Below, piece after piece: positions 18,169 to 28,719 of a stretch of DNA of 45,000 nucleotides. A program made the translations under genes and the position numbers. Below the pieces are notes generated by a model that was not told the DNA's origin, did not search any database, and was given only the letters and a program-made list of their open reading frames with translations. This stretch comes from Prorocentrum cordatum (lineage: Eukaryota; Sar; Dinophyceae; Prorocentrales; Prorocentraceae). Where the stretch lies: positions 243,300 to 288,299 of the forward strand of contig CAUYUJ010016153.1 in assembly GCA_963575745.1 (NCBI GenBank). The letters run 5' to 3'. Position 1 is the first letter of the stretch; each line of letters opens with the position of its first letter.

Positions 18169-19390
18169 TGCCTTGCTCTGCTGGTGCTCTCTGGTGGCTC
18201 GCGGAGCGTGTTTTTTCTACCAAGGATAAGAGATGCTTTTTCCTCCGGCCGAGGACTGATAACAAAAAGACGCGCGTGCTCGCTCTCTGCACCGACGCTC
18301 GTGTTCCGTTTGTTCGTGCCCATGGCGTCTAAGCCCCTAGAGTGCCTCAGCGTGCGCTAGCGCCTGGCAATCGAAGAGAAGGCGCCGACTGATCGTCGAC
18401 TGGCTTGATTTGGCGCCGACTCGCGTCGAGTCGCAAGAGCCCGCTAATGGACATGGGAGGCCCTCATGAGTTGCCGCGGAACTCCGTGGGCGTTAGGCAC
18501 GTCCGTGTCCACGGCCTCGCGGGGGCGGCCCCCCTATGGCGCGCCCCCCCTGCGCGCGGGGCGCTCGGTGTCGCGGATGCACCGCGCGGACCGCGCCCGT
18601 GCGACCGCGCATCCGCGGGACCGCGCCCCCGGAGCCCAGACCGCGAGGGCGTGGGGAGAACGCAGCACGTCCGCCGCTCGTGGTGCCAGTTTACGAGGCC
18701 TGCACCTCGAGCCGTCGCCCTCTCGTTGCGAGTCGTGCTCGCTGCTCGGCTCCCGCCCCGCGCTGTCCCCCTCCTGGGCCCAGGTCTCGACGCGAGCAGA
18801 GCCCAGTCGAGGCAAGCCCGCGCTGCACCAGAGCTCCTGCGGGCGCGGCGCGCGCGCGTGGCGCGGCGCCCAGGAAGCAGAGCTGGATGCAGAGCGCGAG
18901 GGCAGGAGCATCGGACACCTGCAAGTGTTAGGGCAGGAGGTGCTGCCCACCAGCTGCGGCACGCAGCTGGAGCTTGGAGGGCCCCGAGCCACTCCGGCCC
19001 GAGCCGAGCCTCCCGCGGCGTGCTTACGCGTCCACTCCCGTCCACGCGCTCCAGCTTTTCGCGCGAGGGCAAGTCGCACCCTGAGCTCCATTGTTTGGGA
19101 ATAGACGGCGCAGCCGCGAATCGTGACGCTACTTGCCCCCTCCCCCCAGTGACGGCCCTGACCGCGAGCGAGAGGGTGAAAACGAACACTCGGCTCCAGG
19201 ATGTTCGCGAAGCTGCGAGCCCAGGGGGCGAAGCTGCGAGCCCAGGCCTTCTCAGAAGGCGCAGAAGTCCTCCGGCCTCCCGAGAAGCTTCCGAAGTTGT
19301 CCCTAGAAGCTTGAGGTGATCGACTACTTCGCGCGTCGGCCCGTGATTGCCCCATCGAAGAAGCAAGATACAGCATTCACATACACTCGC
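18169..19390. other. GC-rich stretch without a supported gene
   Basis: Long stop-free frames on both strands reflect base composition and contain no recognised domain. Confidence 0.35.
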
Positions 19391-19494
19391 GGAGGTCCGC
19401 GCTGATGTCTCGGATTGGCGCAGTGCCGCCCTGGCGGCGTCTCTGGCGCCGCCAGGTGGTCCAGCGTTGATCCAATACATCCGCGCCGACCTCC
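19391..19494. mobile_element. Family F inverted-repeat element, copy F1
   Basis: The left end GGAGGTCCGCGCTGATGTCT pairs with the right end ACATCCGCGCCGACCTCC, enclosing a GGCGCC-rich centre. Related copies with the same ends lie at 29475-29602 and 41979-42087. Sequence beyond the arms is also partly conserved between copies, so the true element may be longer. Confidence 0.65.
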
Positions 19495-19639
19495 GGAAGT
19501 ACTGCTTTTGTTTTCCTTGCTCAACCGTGGATGGTGTTGGGTGCTCGTCTTGAAGAGAGTGCCCCGCGGGCCACCTCTCCTCATTCCATCCCTTCTCCCT
19601 CCTACCTCCTCCCATCCCTGCCTCTGCCCTCCGCATGTG

Positions 19640-19860
19640 AACCATTTCGGGACACCCCTCACGCGTTTCGTGGCCCCACGGGGAGCTCCACCGAAGGCCC
19701 CAGAGGGAGCGTTCGCATGTGGGGGTCGCTCCCGTTTCGGCAAACCCTTGACGCGATCCGTGGCCCCATAGGGAGCTCCACCGAAGGCCCCAGAGGGAGC
19801 GATCGCATAGGGAGTCCGCCGAAGGCCCCAGTGGCGGTGTCCACATGCGACCGCCCCACC
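19640..19860 (+). repeat. ~90-bp tandem repeat
   Basis: Units built from TTTCGTGGCCCCA, GGGAGCTCCACCGAAGGCCC, AGAGGGAGCG and a GCATG(T/C) phrase. Related sequence recurs at 20085-20590 and, in a cleaner form, at 41340-41515. Confidence 0.8.
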
Positions 19861-19861
19861 A

Positions 19862-20082
19862 ATTTCAGGAATGTGGCAAATCCTCAGTGGTTTTGGACCC
19901 CGACCCTACGGATCTGCGTGAGGGGTGCCGCCGAATTTCAGAAATGTGGCAAATCCCTGTTGTCTTGGGACCCTGACCCTGCCGATCTGCGTGAAGCATA
20001 CCGCCGAATTCTAAAGACGTCGCAAATCCTCTATGTATTTTGACCCTGACCCTGCCGATCTGCGTGAGGGGTGCCACCGAAT
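19862..20082 (+). repeat. 73-bp tandem repeat, three units
   Basis: Three units starting near 19862, 19936 and 20009, each with GCAAATCC and CCGACCC/CCTGACCCTGCCGATCTGC followed by GTGAGGGGTGCC. Confidence 0.85.
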
Positions 20083-20084
20083 TT

Positions 20085-20590
20085 CCGCACGCCCCTCACA
20101 CGCTTCGTGGCCCCACAAGGAGCTCGCTCCACCGCTGGCCCCGGTGGCGGGTGTCATCCGCAGGCGGCCGCCCCACCCGTTTCGGCACACCCAAAAGACG
20201 CTTCGTGGTTCCATGCGGTGCCGTTTTTAATACGTGCTCCGCGTGCGGATCATGCATTGAAGATGCAGGCATTCTGTATGAAAAACAACGATGAGCTCAT
20301 GCATACATTCATTCATAAGACAGTCACGTATTAACAATCCCATATTAAACAAAATCCCTGTATTCAACACTGCCCTGTATTCAGCTCCACACGCGGCCGC
20401 AGTGGCAGTGTCCACATGCGGCCGCCCCGCCCCATTTCGGCGCACCTCCCCACGCGCTCCGGCGGTCCCCTCGGGAGCTCGCCCAGAGCCCCCAGTGACA
20501 GCGCCCGAATGGCAGTTCCGCCCCACTTCGGAACACCCCTCCCTTCGCCTCGTGGCCCCAAAGGAGATCCACCGAAGGCGATATCCACAA
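20085..20590 (+). repeat. Interrupted ~90-bp repeat family
   Basis: Scattered TTTCGTGGCCCCA, GGAGCTC and TCCACATGCGGCCGCC phrases of the 19640 family flank an AT-richer insert (20225-20395) of unknown origin. Confidence 0.6.
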
Positions 20591-20744
20591 CGACCTGTGC
20601 TCGCAACTGCACATGGCTGGACCCCTCGTCAGGGTCCTCGTCTTCCAGACCGAGCCCAGGGGGATGCACCTCTCGAGGGCCCGATCCTGCATGAGCAGAG
20701 GGGTCGGGCCTGGAACCACGTCAAGCCGCCCGCCGTGCTGGGGG

Positions 20745-21110
20745 GGGGTGGTGGCCGAGGTCCCGCCGGGCGCCCGCCCGCTGCGGGCATGCCGAGGTCT
20801 CGCCGGGCGCCCGCCAGCGGGCGGCTCGTGGGCGTCCGTGGGCGCCCCGAGCCAGAGGGGGCACGCCGAGGTAGCGCCTGGCGCCCGCCCGTGGGCGCCC
20901 CCCGGGAGCGCCCCTTCGCCGCGGGGGTGTGCGGAGGCCATCGCCCGGCGCCCGCCCGGGGGGCGCCCCGGTGGGAGGCCCTCGTGGGCGCGCCCCTCCC
21001 CGCGGGAGGGGCACGCCGAGGAGCGGCGCGGTGGCCGCCCGGGGCCCGCCTCGGGAGCCGCCCCGCCTCGTGGGGGGGGGGGTCTGCCGAGGTCTCGCCC
21101 GGTGCCCGCC
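20745..21110 (+). repeat. GC-rich degenerate tandem repeat (GCCGAGGTCTCGCC units)
   Basis: About six diverged units of 40-85 bp, each starting near GCCGAGG and containing GGCGCCCGCC(C/G)GTGGGCGCC. Confidence 0.75.
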
Positions 21111-21111
21111 C

Positions 21112-21176
21112 GTGGGCGCCTCGAGGGCGCCCCGACGGCTCACACAACTCCGACTCGCTTTTCAAGAGAAGAACGC
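21112..21176 (+). repeat. Direct repeat flanking MITE copy E2, left
   Basis: GTGGGCGCCTCGAGGGCGCC through CGCTTTTCAAGAG recurs at 21415-21478. The two copies bracket the 180-bp MITE. Confidence 0.85.
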
Positions 21177-21218
21177 CCGTGGGCGCCTCGCGCCGTGAGG
21201 TGGGGGGGGGGGACGTGG

Positions 21219-21398
21219 TACAGTCGGGGCCCTGAAGAAGGAACCCTCTTCGTGGGGGAGGGGCTCCGCGTTCCTGAAGTGTTTCGCGGCTTGCCTCGGG
21301 TTTTCCTGCTGTTTTCGATCGGAGATCGAAGTTTGACTCATGGAAAACAGGGGCCGCGATCCTTATTTTGGGTTCCTTAGGTCAAGCCCCCGACTGTA
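21219..21398 (+). mobile_element. Family E Tc1/mariner-like MITE, copy E2 (180 bp)
   Basis: Same length, orientation and ends as 6549-6728 (TACAGTCGGGGC ... CCCCGACTGTA). The middle has diverged but keeps GGCTTGCCT, TTTTCGAT and CCTTATTT. TA at both edges fits Tc1/mariner insertion. Confidence 0.85.
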
Positions 21399-21414
21399 TC
21401 GCCTCGTCCTCGCC

Positions 21415-21478
21415 CGTGGGCGCCTCGAGGGCGCCCCGACGGCTCACACAACTTCGATCCGCTTTTCAAAAGGAGAAC
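21415..21478 (+). repeat. Direct repeat flanking MITE copy E2, right
   Basis: Second copy of 21112-21176. Confidence 0.85.
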
Positions 21479-21539
21479 GGGCCCTACCGCCCTCCTCGGG
21501 AGTCGACAACCCCTGGAATAGTGTACGTTACGCTGAACT

Positions 21540-22155
21540 TGGTCACCTGCGCACACCTGGCACATGTCAGCTTTTTAACGGAAGCTGCCTGACAACCACG
21601 GCCAGGGACCTCCTGCCCCTGCCCGCAGCCTCACGACCTGCGGCGGCAGCTGCTTCCGACGCACCACCACCTGCGGCGGCAGCTGCTTCCGAGGCACCAG
21701 CCGCAAACCAAACTGCGCGGCTACGAGCTCCGAGGCTTGTTTTCAGAGCTGGACCGACAGCAGGCGCCAGCAGCCACGACATCACAGTAGGTAGACATGC
21801 TGCTGAGCTGGCCGCGGGGCAACCTGCTTCGAGTGGAGCAGGCAGCTCGGACGACCACAGACGACTACCGCAAATAGCAGCCTGACGAGGACGACAGCAA
21901 GGAAGGGATCCACTTCCACCACCACCTGCGGGTGGCCGCGCTGCTCGTCCAAGGCTCCCCCTGACTGGTCAAGGTTCGACGTACAACTTAGTCTGCAGAA
22001 CCTGCGTAGCCTTGACCCAAGCGCGGTAACACGCGAGCTACGAGAACAACACTTGCGGTGGTTCCACGCCAAAGAACCTAAGATGTGACTCGGCTTAACC
22101 AAGGCTGGTCGTGACAGCGTTAAGCTAAACATAAAACAAGTTCGGTGATACATTC
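21540..22155 (+). pseudogene. Probable 5' part of the decayed Ty1/copia-like element
   Basis: Fragmentary frames (for example LRGYELRGLFSELDRQQAP around 21720) interrupted by many stops lead into the recognisable integrase region. Gag or protease identity cannot be shown; the assignment rests on position only. No long terminal repeat or primer-binding site was found. Confidence 0.35.
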
Positions 22156-23056
22156 TTGGAGTGCTGGGCCTGGGAAGCGCCTGGACATGCCGTCATACCG
22201 TCTACTGCGCGACCTGTCATGTTTCATGACGAAGTCGAATGCGATCTGATGTTCTACAAAGAGGAACATCATCTATTCCGTATGATCGATTGTTTTATTC
22301 GATGCGGTGGTGGAATCGAGATACCAGACAGAACCATGACCAGCATTGTAGACGCGTACCATCAGTGCAGGATGCAATTCGGACCCACCGAAGTTTTTTT
22401 TCTATTTTTTTACGCTGGTGGGGAAGGTACGCTCAATAACGACACCGCAAAAGGCAGTCCTTCAGGCAGAAGGCGCCGAGCTGGGGATCCGTGCGCGTGG
22501 ACAACACGCAGAGACCATTGAAGCCAGAAGTGGTAGACCACGACACCAACTTCACATCATGGAGGCTGAACTCAACAGGTTAGACATTCCGCTTGTGTTC
22601 ACCCGTCTACTGCACGAAGCTTTCTTTGCCGCCAATGCGTTTACCTTCTGCAATGAGGCGTCTCCAGGCAACGCACCGTTCGGCCGACAGCCAGCGACGC
22701 TACCCCGCTTGCCTGTTCTGGACCACGAACTGCAGACGGAAACATCTGATCTTACCTGAGAACAGACCATCCGCCGGGTAAGCACTGAGGCTATCACTAA
22801 AGCCACTGCAGTAGCGAAGACGAACCGTGCACTACGGACCAAGAGTACTATCATTGGGCAGCATTGCGACGACGAAGGAGATCTGGTTGACTATCATCGC
22901 CCCACTACTACGAAAGACGCCCCGGTGTCCGGAATGGGCACTTCCACGCCGCGCGGAAAGACCCCGACAGAGGTCAGATCGTCGCGGGGGCGGGGAACCG
23001 CGATGTACGAGTCCAGCGCGGCGACGCACGACATTCACCGTGCATCGAAGCTCTGA
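22156..23056 (+). pseudogene. Ty1/copia-like retrotransposon integrase, decayed
   Basis: Two overlapping frames join into an integrase-core arrangement. The first carries DLMFYKEEHHLFRMIDCFIR, fitting the first catalytic Asp, up to GGEGTLNND; the second carries ARGQHAETIEAR, fitting the catalytic Glu, then LHIMEAELNRLDIPLVFTRL, LHEAFFAANAFTF and FGRQP. The frame changes near 22450, an in-frame stop follows TSDLT (about 22757), and more stops follow after 23056. In the second motif the Asp expected before GEG reads as Gly. It is a dead copy. The downstream order (reverse transcriptase, RNase H) indicates the Ty1/copia type. Confidence 0.7.
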
Positions 23057-24120
23057 TCGCTCGAGAGATTGGTTCGGGCAGCGTAGCGCTGCGGACTGCG
23101 TGGGCGTTCATGGCCAGTCTACCTGCTGGGCGACCTGCTATGACACTTGGATGCCTCCCGACCTTTTGGGGGTGCTCCAGATGACGAGTGCGAGCCGACT
23201 GTCTGCGAAGGTACACTTGCCCATTCTGTAACTCATCGGGGGCTTCTTTCGCATTGTTAACTTTGTTTCTGTCAGGTTGGCTAAGAGTACTCGCGAGCTA
23301 CCTCCGGTGACGTGTGGTGGCATTTGTACATATGGTGCGCTATGACAGCGGCGGGAACCCAGTCTTCCACTGCAACGAGTTAGAAGGCATTGCCCTAAAC
23401 ATAGAAGACACAGAAGGATCCGCACATTCGAGCATCACCCAGTGCCTGAAGTCCACCAAGCTTCAATCGGGCTTCGAGCGAGACGAGACGGAATTCGGAG
23501 AGCTGGCCGACGTGCCAACGTAAGGCATCGACGCCACGGAGGCGAAAGAAACCGAACCACCGCAGGAAGATTGACGATTTCCAACCATTTATGAGGAACC
23601 AGAGGCGGACCTCGATGCGCACATGATGGAAATGTGGCGCGTAGAACTACATGGCGAAAATGAACGATTGGAGGCAACTCCCATAGAGGAGCTCTATATA
23701 GCGCCCGCACAGATGATCACTGACAACAGCGCGCTGGTCACAGTAGCTGAAGGATAGCGGCGGCACCTGCCGACGCGGGGTAACCCTCGGGACATGGACT
23801 CAATTCCGACATATGATGTCCCATTGTGCTCCACGGGCGAAGGTGACAGGTGCGGATTGGACTCTGACGAGCACGGGCAACGCGTAGAACTCTGCGTCGC
23901 GGCAGACATGTCAGAGTTAGTCTTATCCGAACAACAGCGGGATATTAGACTTGGACCGCGTGACCACAATACTGCGAGTATATGTGGCCGCCGCCGCAAA
24001 ACGACCCGCAGCCGTCAAGGAGGACGACCTCCTTGCGAAGTGTGGTTTCCAGGCGAATCCAGTCAAGGCAACGAAGGCCCTTCGTGCTGAACTCAAGACA
24101 TGGTTCGACAGCGAGTGCTT
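23057..24120 (+). pseudogene. Linker region of the decayed Ty1/copia-like element
   Basis: Between integrase and reverse transcriptase there are several discontinuous frames, for example 23314-23523 and a frame ending VKATKALRAELKTWFDSECF before 24148. There is no clear domain; copia-type polyproteins have a variable linker at this position. Confidence 0.5.
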
Positions 24121-24768
24121 CAACGTACAAGATATATTCAATGCGTAAAACGCCATCACTTCGAGATACGTATAAAATGGAAGTTTGTCAAGGGCGAGAA
24201 GGGCGAGATGGCGCGCGCAGTCGGGCCGCGCTCGGTACTTCGGGGCTTCATGGGCACCGAAGCCTTCGGCGCGGAGACGTTCTCAGGGACGTCGCGCCGG
24301 TCAAGTCAGCGACTGCTCGCCAGCGCAACGGCGCGCGTGAAGCGGTGGATCATTGCTTCCCTTGATGTCAACATGGTTTTCCGGAAGGAACGCGTGGCGC
24401 GCTTTGCATTGCCACCTGGGTCGGCATCTGCGCTCAGATCCCCCCCGGATACGAGCAGCGCGATGGGTCGAGACGCTGTTTTCAGCGCCTCCAACCAGGT
24501 AGTGGCACCAAGGATGCACCGAGAGCTTTCTCACTGAAGCTCAGTAGAACTGGTCTTGAACACACGTCCTCCGAGGGGGAATTCGAGGCGATTTCCGACC
24601 TTCTCATGGCCGGTACGCAGGGCACTATCGACATGTGCGTCAAGTGCATGGAGGATCTTTTTGGCAAGTGTAAACTTAATGCACACACGCGCATACCAGC
24701 TGTGCTGTGAGATGCGCGAAGGGCGGCGGCGGACATCTTACAATTGACCATGGGCGAATCTATCATAT

Positions 24769-24806
<38 letters not shown>

Positions 24807-24907
24807 TTATTCAGCGCGGTGTACTCGCGGGCGCTAGCGCTGAGGCCAAGGCATCGAAGATGATTGCCGACATGTTCGCCAGCCTTAGATGCGATTTAGC
24901 TTGCGCC
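24121..24907 (+). pseudogene. Ty1/copia-like reverse transcriptase, decayed and split
   Basis: Reads KWKFVKGEKGEMARAV, SVLRGFMGTEAFGAETFSGT, WIIASLDVNMVF (first catalytic Asp block) and ALPPGSAS in one frame, then shifts to EFEAISDLLMAGTQGTIDMC and KCMEDLFGKCKLN. The [YF]VDD block expected between DLL and this last part is absent, apparently deleted. A stop follows at about 24708, then a 36-nt C run, then EAKASKMIADMFASLR up to 24907, where homology stops abruptly and resumes at 26669. It cannot encode an active enzyme. Confidence 0.7.
24771..24806. repeat. 36-nt cytosine homopolymer
   Basis: An uninterrupted C run inside the decayed reverse transcriptase. Its length is likely to be unstable in replication and sequencing. 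Confidence 0.95.
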
Positions 24908-25215
24908 GCTTCGCACGGAAAGAGCGCGTTCTACCGCTGCTGGCGGGAAACCGGGAGGGGCCTTTGGGCGTTTCCAACTCGCCCCCCCCCCCCCCTCTGC
25001 GACGACCGGGGGGGGGGGGGTCGCTGCCGGTTAGAACCCCCCCCCCCCCAGCTCATCATGAAAAGGGGGGTGGTCACTGCCGGTTCGAGACCCCCCCCCC
25101 CTTCGAAAACAGGGGGGGGGGGGGGGGCGTTGCCGGTTCGGGGGTCGCTGCCGGCTCGATGCCGCCCCCCCCCCCCCCCCGTCGCCGCGAGCAAACGATT
25201 TCCGCTCCTCGGGGC

Positions 25216-26155
25216 AGTTGAAGAATGGTGGGGGGTACTGGGACAGTGGTTGGAACGGTGGTGGCGGGGACAATGGCGCGGGGGCGCTAGGACAGCGGCG
25301 CGGACAGTGGTGGGGGCGGTGGTGGCGGGGGTAGTGGTGAGGGGGTAGCGGGGCAGTGGTGGGGGCAGTGGGACAGTGGTGGGGTCGGTAGTGCAGTGGT
25401 GCAGGCGGTGGTGGGGACAATGGTGGGGCAGTAGTACAGTGGGGAAAGTGTTGGGGACAGTGGGGACAGTGGGGCAGTGATGGGGGCAGTGGGGGCGGTG
25501 GGGCAGCACAGTGGGACAGCACCGGGGACAGTGGGTCAGTGTTGGGTATAGTGGGACAGTGGGGCAGTGGTGGGGACCGTGGGGAAAGCGGGGGGAGTGG
25601 GGCCGTGGTGGGACAACGGTGGGGGGAACGGTGACAGTGAGACACTGGCGGGGGCACTGGTGGGGACAGCGGGGACAATGGTGGGAACAGTGGGGACAGA
25701 GGGACATTGGTGGGGGCGCTGGTGGTGGGGACAGCGGTGTGGGGACATTGGGAATGTGGTGGAAACGCTGGGGCAGTGGTGGGTGCAGTGATGGTGGGGG
25801 CATTGGCGAGGGCGGTGGCGAGGGCGGCTGTGGGGCAATGGGACAGAGGCACATCGGGGACAGTGGTGGGGACAATGGGGGCAGTGGTGGGAACAGTGGG
25901 GCAGCTCAGTGGGACAGCGGCGGGGACAGTGGGGCAGTCGGGGCAGTGGGGCAGTGGTTGGGGCCGTGGAGAAAGTGGGGAGTTCGGAACCGTGGTGGGA
26001 ACAGTGGTTGGGACAGTGGGGACAGTGCGACAGTGGTGGGGGCACTGGTGGGGACAGTGGGGGCGGTGGTTGGAACAGCGGGGACAGTGGTGGTGAGGGC
26101 AGTGGTGCTGGGGACAGATGTGGGGGATGTGGTGCGGGCGGTGGTAGGGGCCCCG
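25216..26155. repeat. GTGGGGACAGTGG degenerate minisatellite
   Basis: About 940 bp of 9-bp-related units (GGGGACAGT, GGTGGGGGC, GGGGCAGTG) forming the core of the inserted element. Stop-free frames give G-D-S-G and V-G-T-V repeats. G-quadruplex formation is likely on the + strand. Confidence 0.9.
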
Positions 26156-26177
26156 TAGTCGTTTGCGGGCGGTGAAC

Positions 26178-26510
26178 GTGGGGGGGGGGGTTCGAAGCGG
26201 CAGTGACCCACGTCGGTTTTGTGGAGGGGGGGGGGGGGTCGAACCGGTAGTGGCCCCCCCCGGTTTTCCGGAGAGGGGGGGGTTCGAACCGGTATAGTGA
26301 CCCCCCCGCGGTTTTCGGGGGGGGGATCACGAATTGGCAGTGGCCCGCCCATGGTTTTCTGCAGGGAGGGGCGCGGGGGGTTCGAAGTGGTAGTGACCCC
26401 CCTCGGTTTTCTAAAGGGGGGGGAGGGTTTCGAACCGGCGGTGACCCCCCTCTGGTTTTCTGCGTGGGGGGGGGGGGGGTCGAACCGGTAGTGGCCCCCT
26501 GTCCGGAGGG
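26178..26510 (+). repeat. ~47-bp tandem units with GGTTCGAACCGG core
   Basis: Seven units, each a G run, (T)TCGAA(C/G)(C/T)GG, (C/T)AGTG(A/G)CCC and GGTTTTC. The same unit appears on the opposite strand in the left arm of the insertion. Confidence 0.85.
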
Positions 26511-26649
26511 GGGGGGCAGGGGAGGGAGGGGGGTTTATCGGGGGAAAAGGGGGGGGCCCAGAAGGGGGGGGGGGATTTTTGGAGGGGGGGGCGGGCTCCG
26601 GAGGAACAGGGGGGGGGAAGTTTCCACTGTAGAGCGGCGGTGGATCACG

Positions 26650-26672
26650 CTCTCTCTCTCTCTCTCTCTCTC
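26650..26672. repeat. (TC)n microsatellite at insertion junction
   Basis: About ten TC dinucleotides directly between the insertion end and the resumed copia frame (FITQARCMVYVASLQ). Confidence 0.9.
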
Positions 26673-27443
26673 TTTTATCACGCAAGCGCGGTGCATGGTA
26701 TATGTCGCATCGCTACAGCGCGTCCAAGGAACGACCAACATGCATATGCGACGACTGAGCGCGATTACCAAACAGTTGCAGGCCCGCCCTCAGAAAATTG
26801 TCTGTCAAGCGATGGCTCCAACGGGCGTGATCGACCTGCACAGCGGTTTCGACTACCGGCGTCTGAGCGGAGATGCCGAAGACGAGGACAAAGGTCATGG
26901 CACTCGCGGGACAAACCTGCTACGGCGCTGACACACGCATGCTGGTAATCACGTCGTGCATCTTGTTGACGCGCGCTGCAAATCTCACCGCGTGCAGGTC
27001 CGCTCTAGTTACTCAGCGGAAACACTGCATCATAATTTTCGAAGTCTGCTATCCGGCAGTCGTCAGTCTGCACGAACTCCACGCAGGGCCGCTGGCACCC
27101 TCTCCATTGAAGAATCTGCTCGAGATGGGCTGCTTGAGCATTGCGGTCACCCCGACCATCGATACATAATCTGTCTTCAAGACCTTGTCCAACAAAGACC
27201 TGAAGAAACCGACTGAGCTTTTGGGGCGCGTCAGTTGAATACGAGACAAGATGGAACAAGGCACCGCGCACTTTGCGCAGTGGCACTCGCGATATGACTG
27301 CGGATGGCCACACCAAGGGGGGCATCGACAGAGACATGTTCCTACAACTCATGGGAAGAGCGCGATCCTTCAATCATGACCTGAAACGACAAAGTCCCTA
27401 CAGGTGTGGCCGGACAGAGTCATCTGAACCGCCTGAGGAGTAG
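26669..27443 (+). pseudogene. Ty1/copia-like RNase H region and 3' end, decayed
   Basis: Resumes with FITQARCMVYVASLQRVQGT, MRRLSAITKQLQARPQKIVC and FDYRRLSGDAEDEDKGHG, then shifts frame to VQVRSSYSAETL (Glu of the RNase H site), ARTPRRAAGTLSIEE and, in a further frame, DMTADGHTKGGIDRDMFLQL ending at the stop 27441-27443. At least two frameshifts are needed. Together with 22156-24907 this gives the integrase, reverse transcriptase, RNase H order of Ty1/copia elements. Confidence 0.65.
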
Positions 27444-27447
27444 TTAC

Positions 27448-27500
27448 ATGCGCGGTAACTTGCCTGCGAGGTAACTTGCCCGCACGGTAATTTGCATGCG
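27448..27500 (+). repeat. 16-bp tandem repeat, three units
   Basis: Three units CGCGGTAACTTGCCTG / CGAGGTAACTTGCCCG / CACGGTAATTTGCATG, just 3' of the copia stop codon. Confidence 0.85.
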
Positions 27501-27885
27501 GGTCAACCTTCCGTTGTTGAGCCCGCTTGTTGTTGCGTGCCCTACGTCGTATAGCGTTGCGTTGTACAGCTGGCGGCGGACCCACGTTTCGTCTCCTCCC
27601 CCCCGAGTCGACAGGAGGCTGGGCAAAGGCGAGAGGTAGCGAACGTTTGTCCGCGGCCGCTTGTTCTCATAAGGCCGGCCCGGCCTCCAATATATGTATG
27701 CGCCTCATCGCGAGGCACACATTCGCCATCGATACCGAAAACATATTCGCTTGACAAGGCTCGTCGCTCCTGCGATTCACTCCTGCTCTTGGGGGTGTCG
27801 CTACCACGGTGTCGAACAGTTGAATATGGACTTCGCTTTAGGCGAAGGATCTGGTTGGGCCTCCTAACCCTTTTCGAACTACCTT
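27501..27885. other. Stretch without a supported gene
   Basis: May include the 3' end of the decayed retroelement; no terminal repeat was identified. Confidence 0.35.
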
Positions 27886-28062
27886 TAGGGCCTACCCCTA
27901 GGGCCACCCTTGGGCCCTACACCCAGGGCGACCTTAGGGCGTTCAGTAGACCCCACCCTTGGCAAGCCGAGGGCCTTCAGGAGGCCCCACCCTCGGCAAG
28001 CCTAGTGCCTTCAGTCGGCCCACTTTTAGGCAAACGTAGGTTTTTTTTTGTAGGCGTTTCGT
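27886..28062 (+). repeat. Degenerate ~35-bp tandem repeat (CCCCACCCTTGGCAAGCC)
   Basis: Units AGACCCCACCCTTGGCAAGCC, AGGCCCCACCCTCGGCAAGCC and TCGGCCCACTTTTAGGCAAAC, each followed by a GCCTTCAG phrase, preceded by shorter AGGGCC phrases. Confidence 0.75.
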
Positions 28063-28469
28063 AGGCCCCATCGTTGGGCCGATGGTCGGCTTCTCGTAGG
28101 TTCTAGATCCTGGCCCCACAAACGCGGCCAAGATTAGCTGAACCACTTTCTGCAAGAGAGGACTCCGATCCCATGACAGTCGGAGGCGTACCCGAATCCA
28201 AGCAGGCAGTCGCATTCAGTGTTTGCGCTGGCTCAAGGAAGCCCTTCGCCGAGTCAGTTTCGCCTGCCGCCGCTTGTTTCGCACTGCGCTGCGGTGGGGG
28301 GTGGGTGGGCTGTAGAGTTCAGGCGTCGCTACCACCGCACTCGCGTCGTCGCCTCCCTCCTCCGCAGCCTCGCCCCGCCCCTCGCTTCATTCCCCGCGCG
28401 CCGCAGGAGGCGGGCGAAGCGGCCGGGCCGCCGGAGGCCCCGCGGGCGCCCCCTGGGGCCGTGTGGGGA

Positions 28470-28592
28470 CCCTCCTCCCCCTCCTCCTCCTCCTCCTCCT
28501 CCTCCTCCTCCTCCTCCTCCTCCTCCTCCTCCTCCTCCTTATCGTCCTCCGCCTCCTCCTCCTCCTCCTCCGCCTCCTCCTCCTCTTCCTGG
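28470..28592. repeat. (CTC)n polypyrimidine microsatellite
   Basis: About 120 bp of CTC triplets on the + strand with CGC and TAT interruptions. Confidence 0.95.
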
Positions 28593-28719
28593 CGCGACGT
28601 GGTTTTTCTTGGCTGCTGGAAGAGCGGATACTTCCGCGCAGCGGTGGGGGCCGACGGACGGGATCGGGTGTCAGAGGTGGCCCAGCACCGGCTCGCGCAA
28701 GCAACACGGGGGGGGCGAG

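Larger units (their letters stand above)
24922..26651. mobile_element. ~1.7-kb foldback-like insertion splitting the copia reverse transcriptase
   Basis: Copia homology stops at ~24907 and resumes at 26669. The insertion has inverted ends GAGCGCGTTCTACCGCTGCT (left) and, on the opposite strand at right, GAGCGTGATCCACCGCCGCT. Inside these, both arms carry repeated units of the type GGTTCGAACCGGCAGTGACC next to long G runs: at right 26165-26510 in one orientation, at left 25010-25160 in the opposite one. The middle is a GGGGACAGTGGTG array. Arms made of subrepeats around a unique or tandem centre are typical of foldback elements. No target duplication is seen; a (TC)n tract abuts the right end. 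Confidence 0.65.

Noticed and set aside
18464-19846. 460-codon minus strand frame with SLWGLRWSS repeats
   Set aside because: The repeats come from the ~90-bp DNA tandem repeat that recurs at several loci in non-coding context; no known family.
25031-26330. Long Pro-rich frames on the minus strand
   Set aside because: They are the complement of the GTGGGGACAG minisatellite and C/G runs, with no domain or start context.
28217-28238. Spliced-leader end TGGCTCAAGG at 28230
   Set aside because: Only nine or ten bases match and such a match is expected by chance in a window this size.
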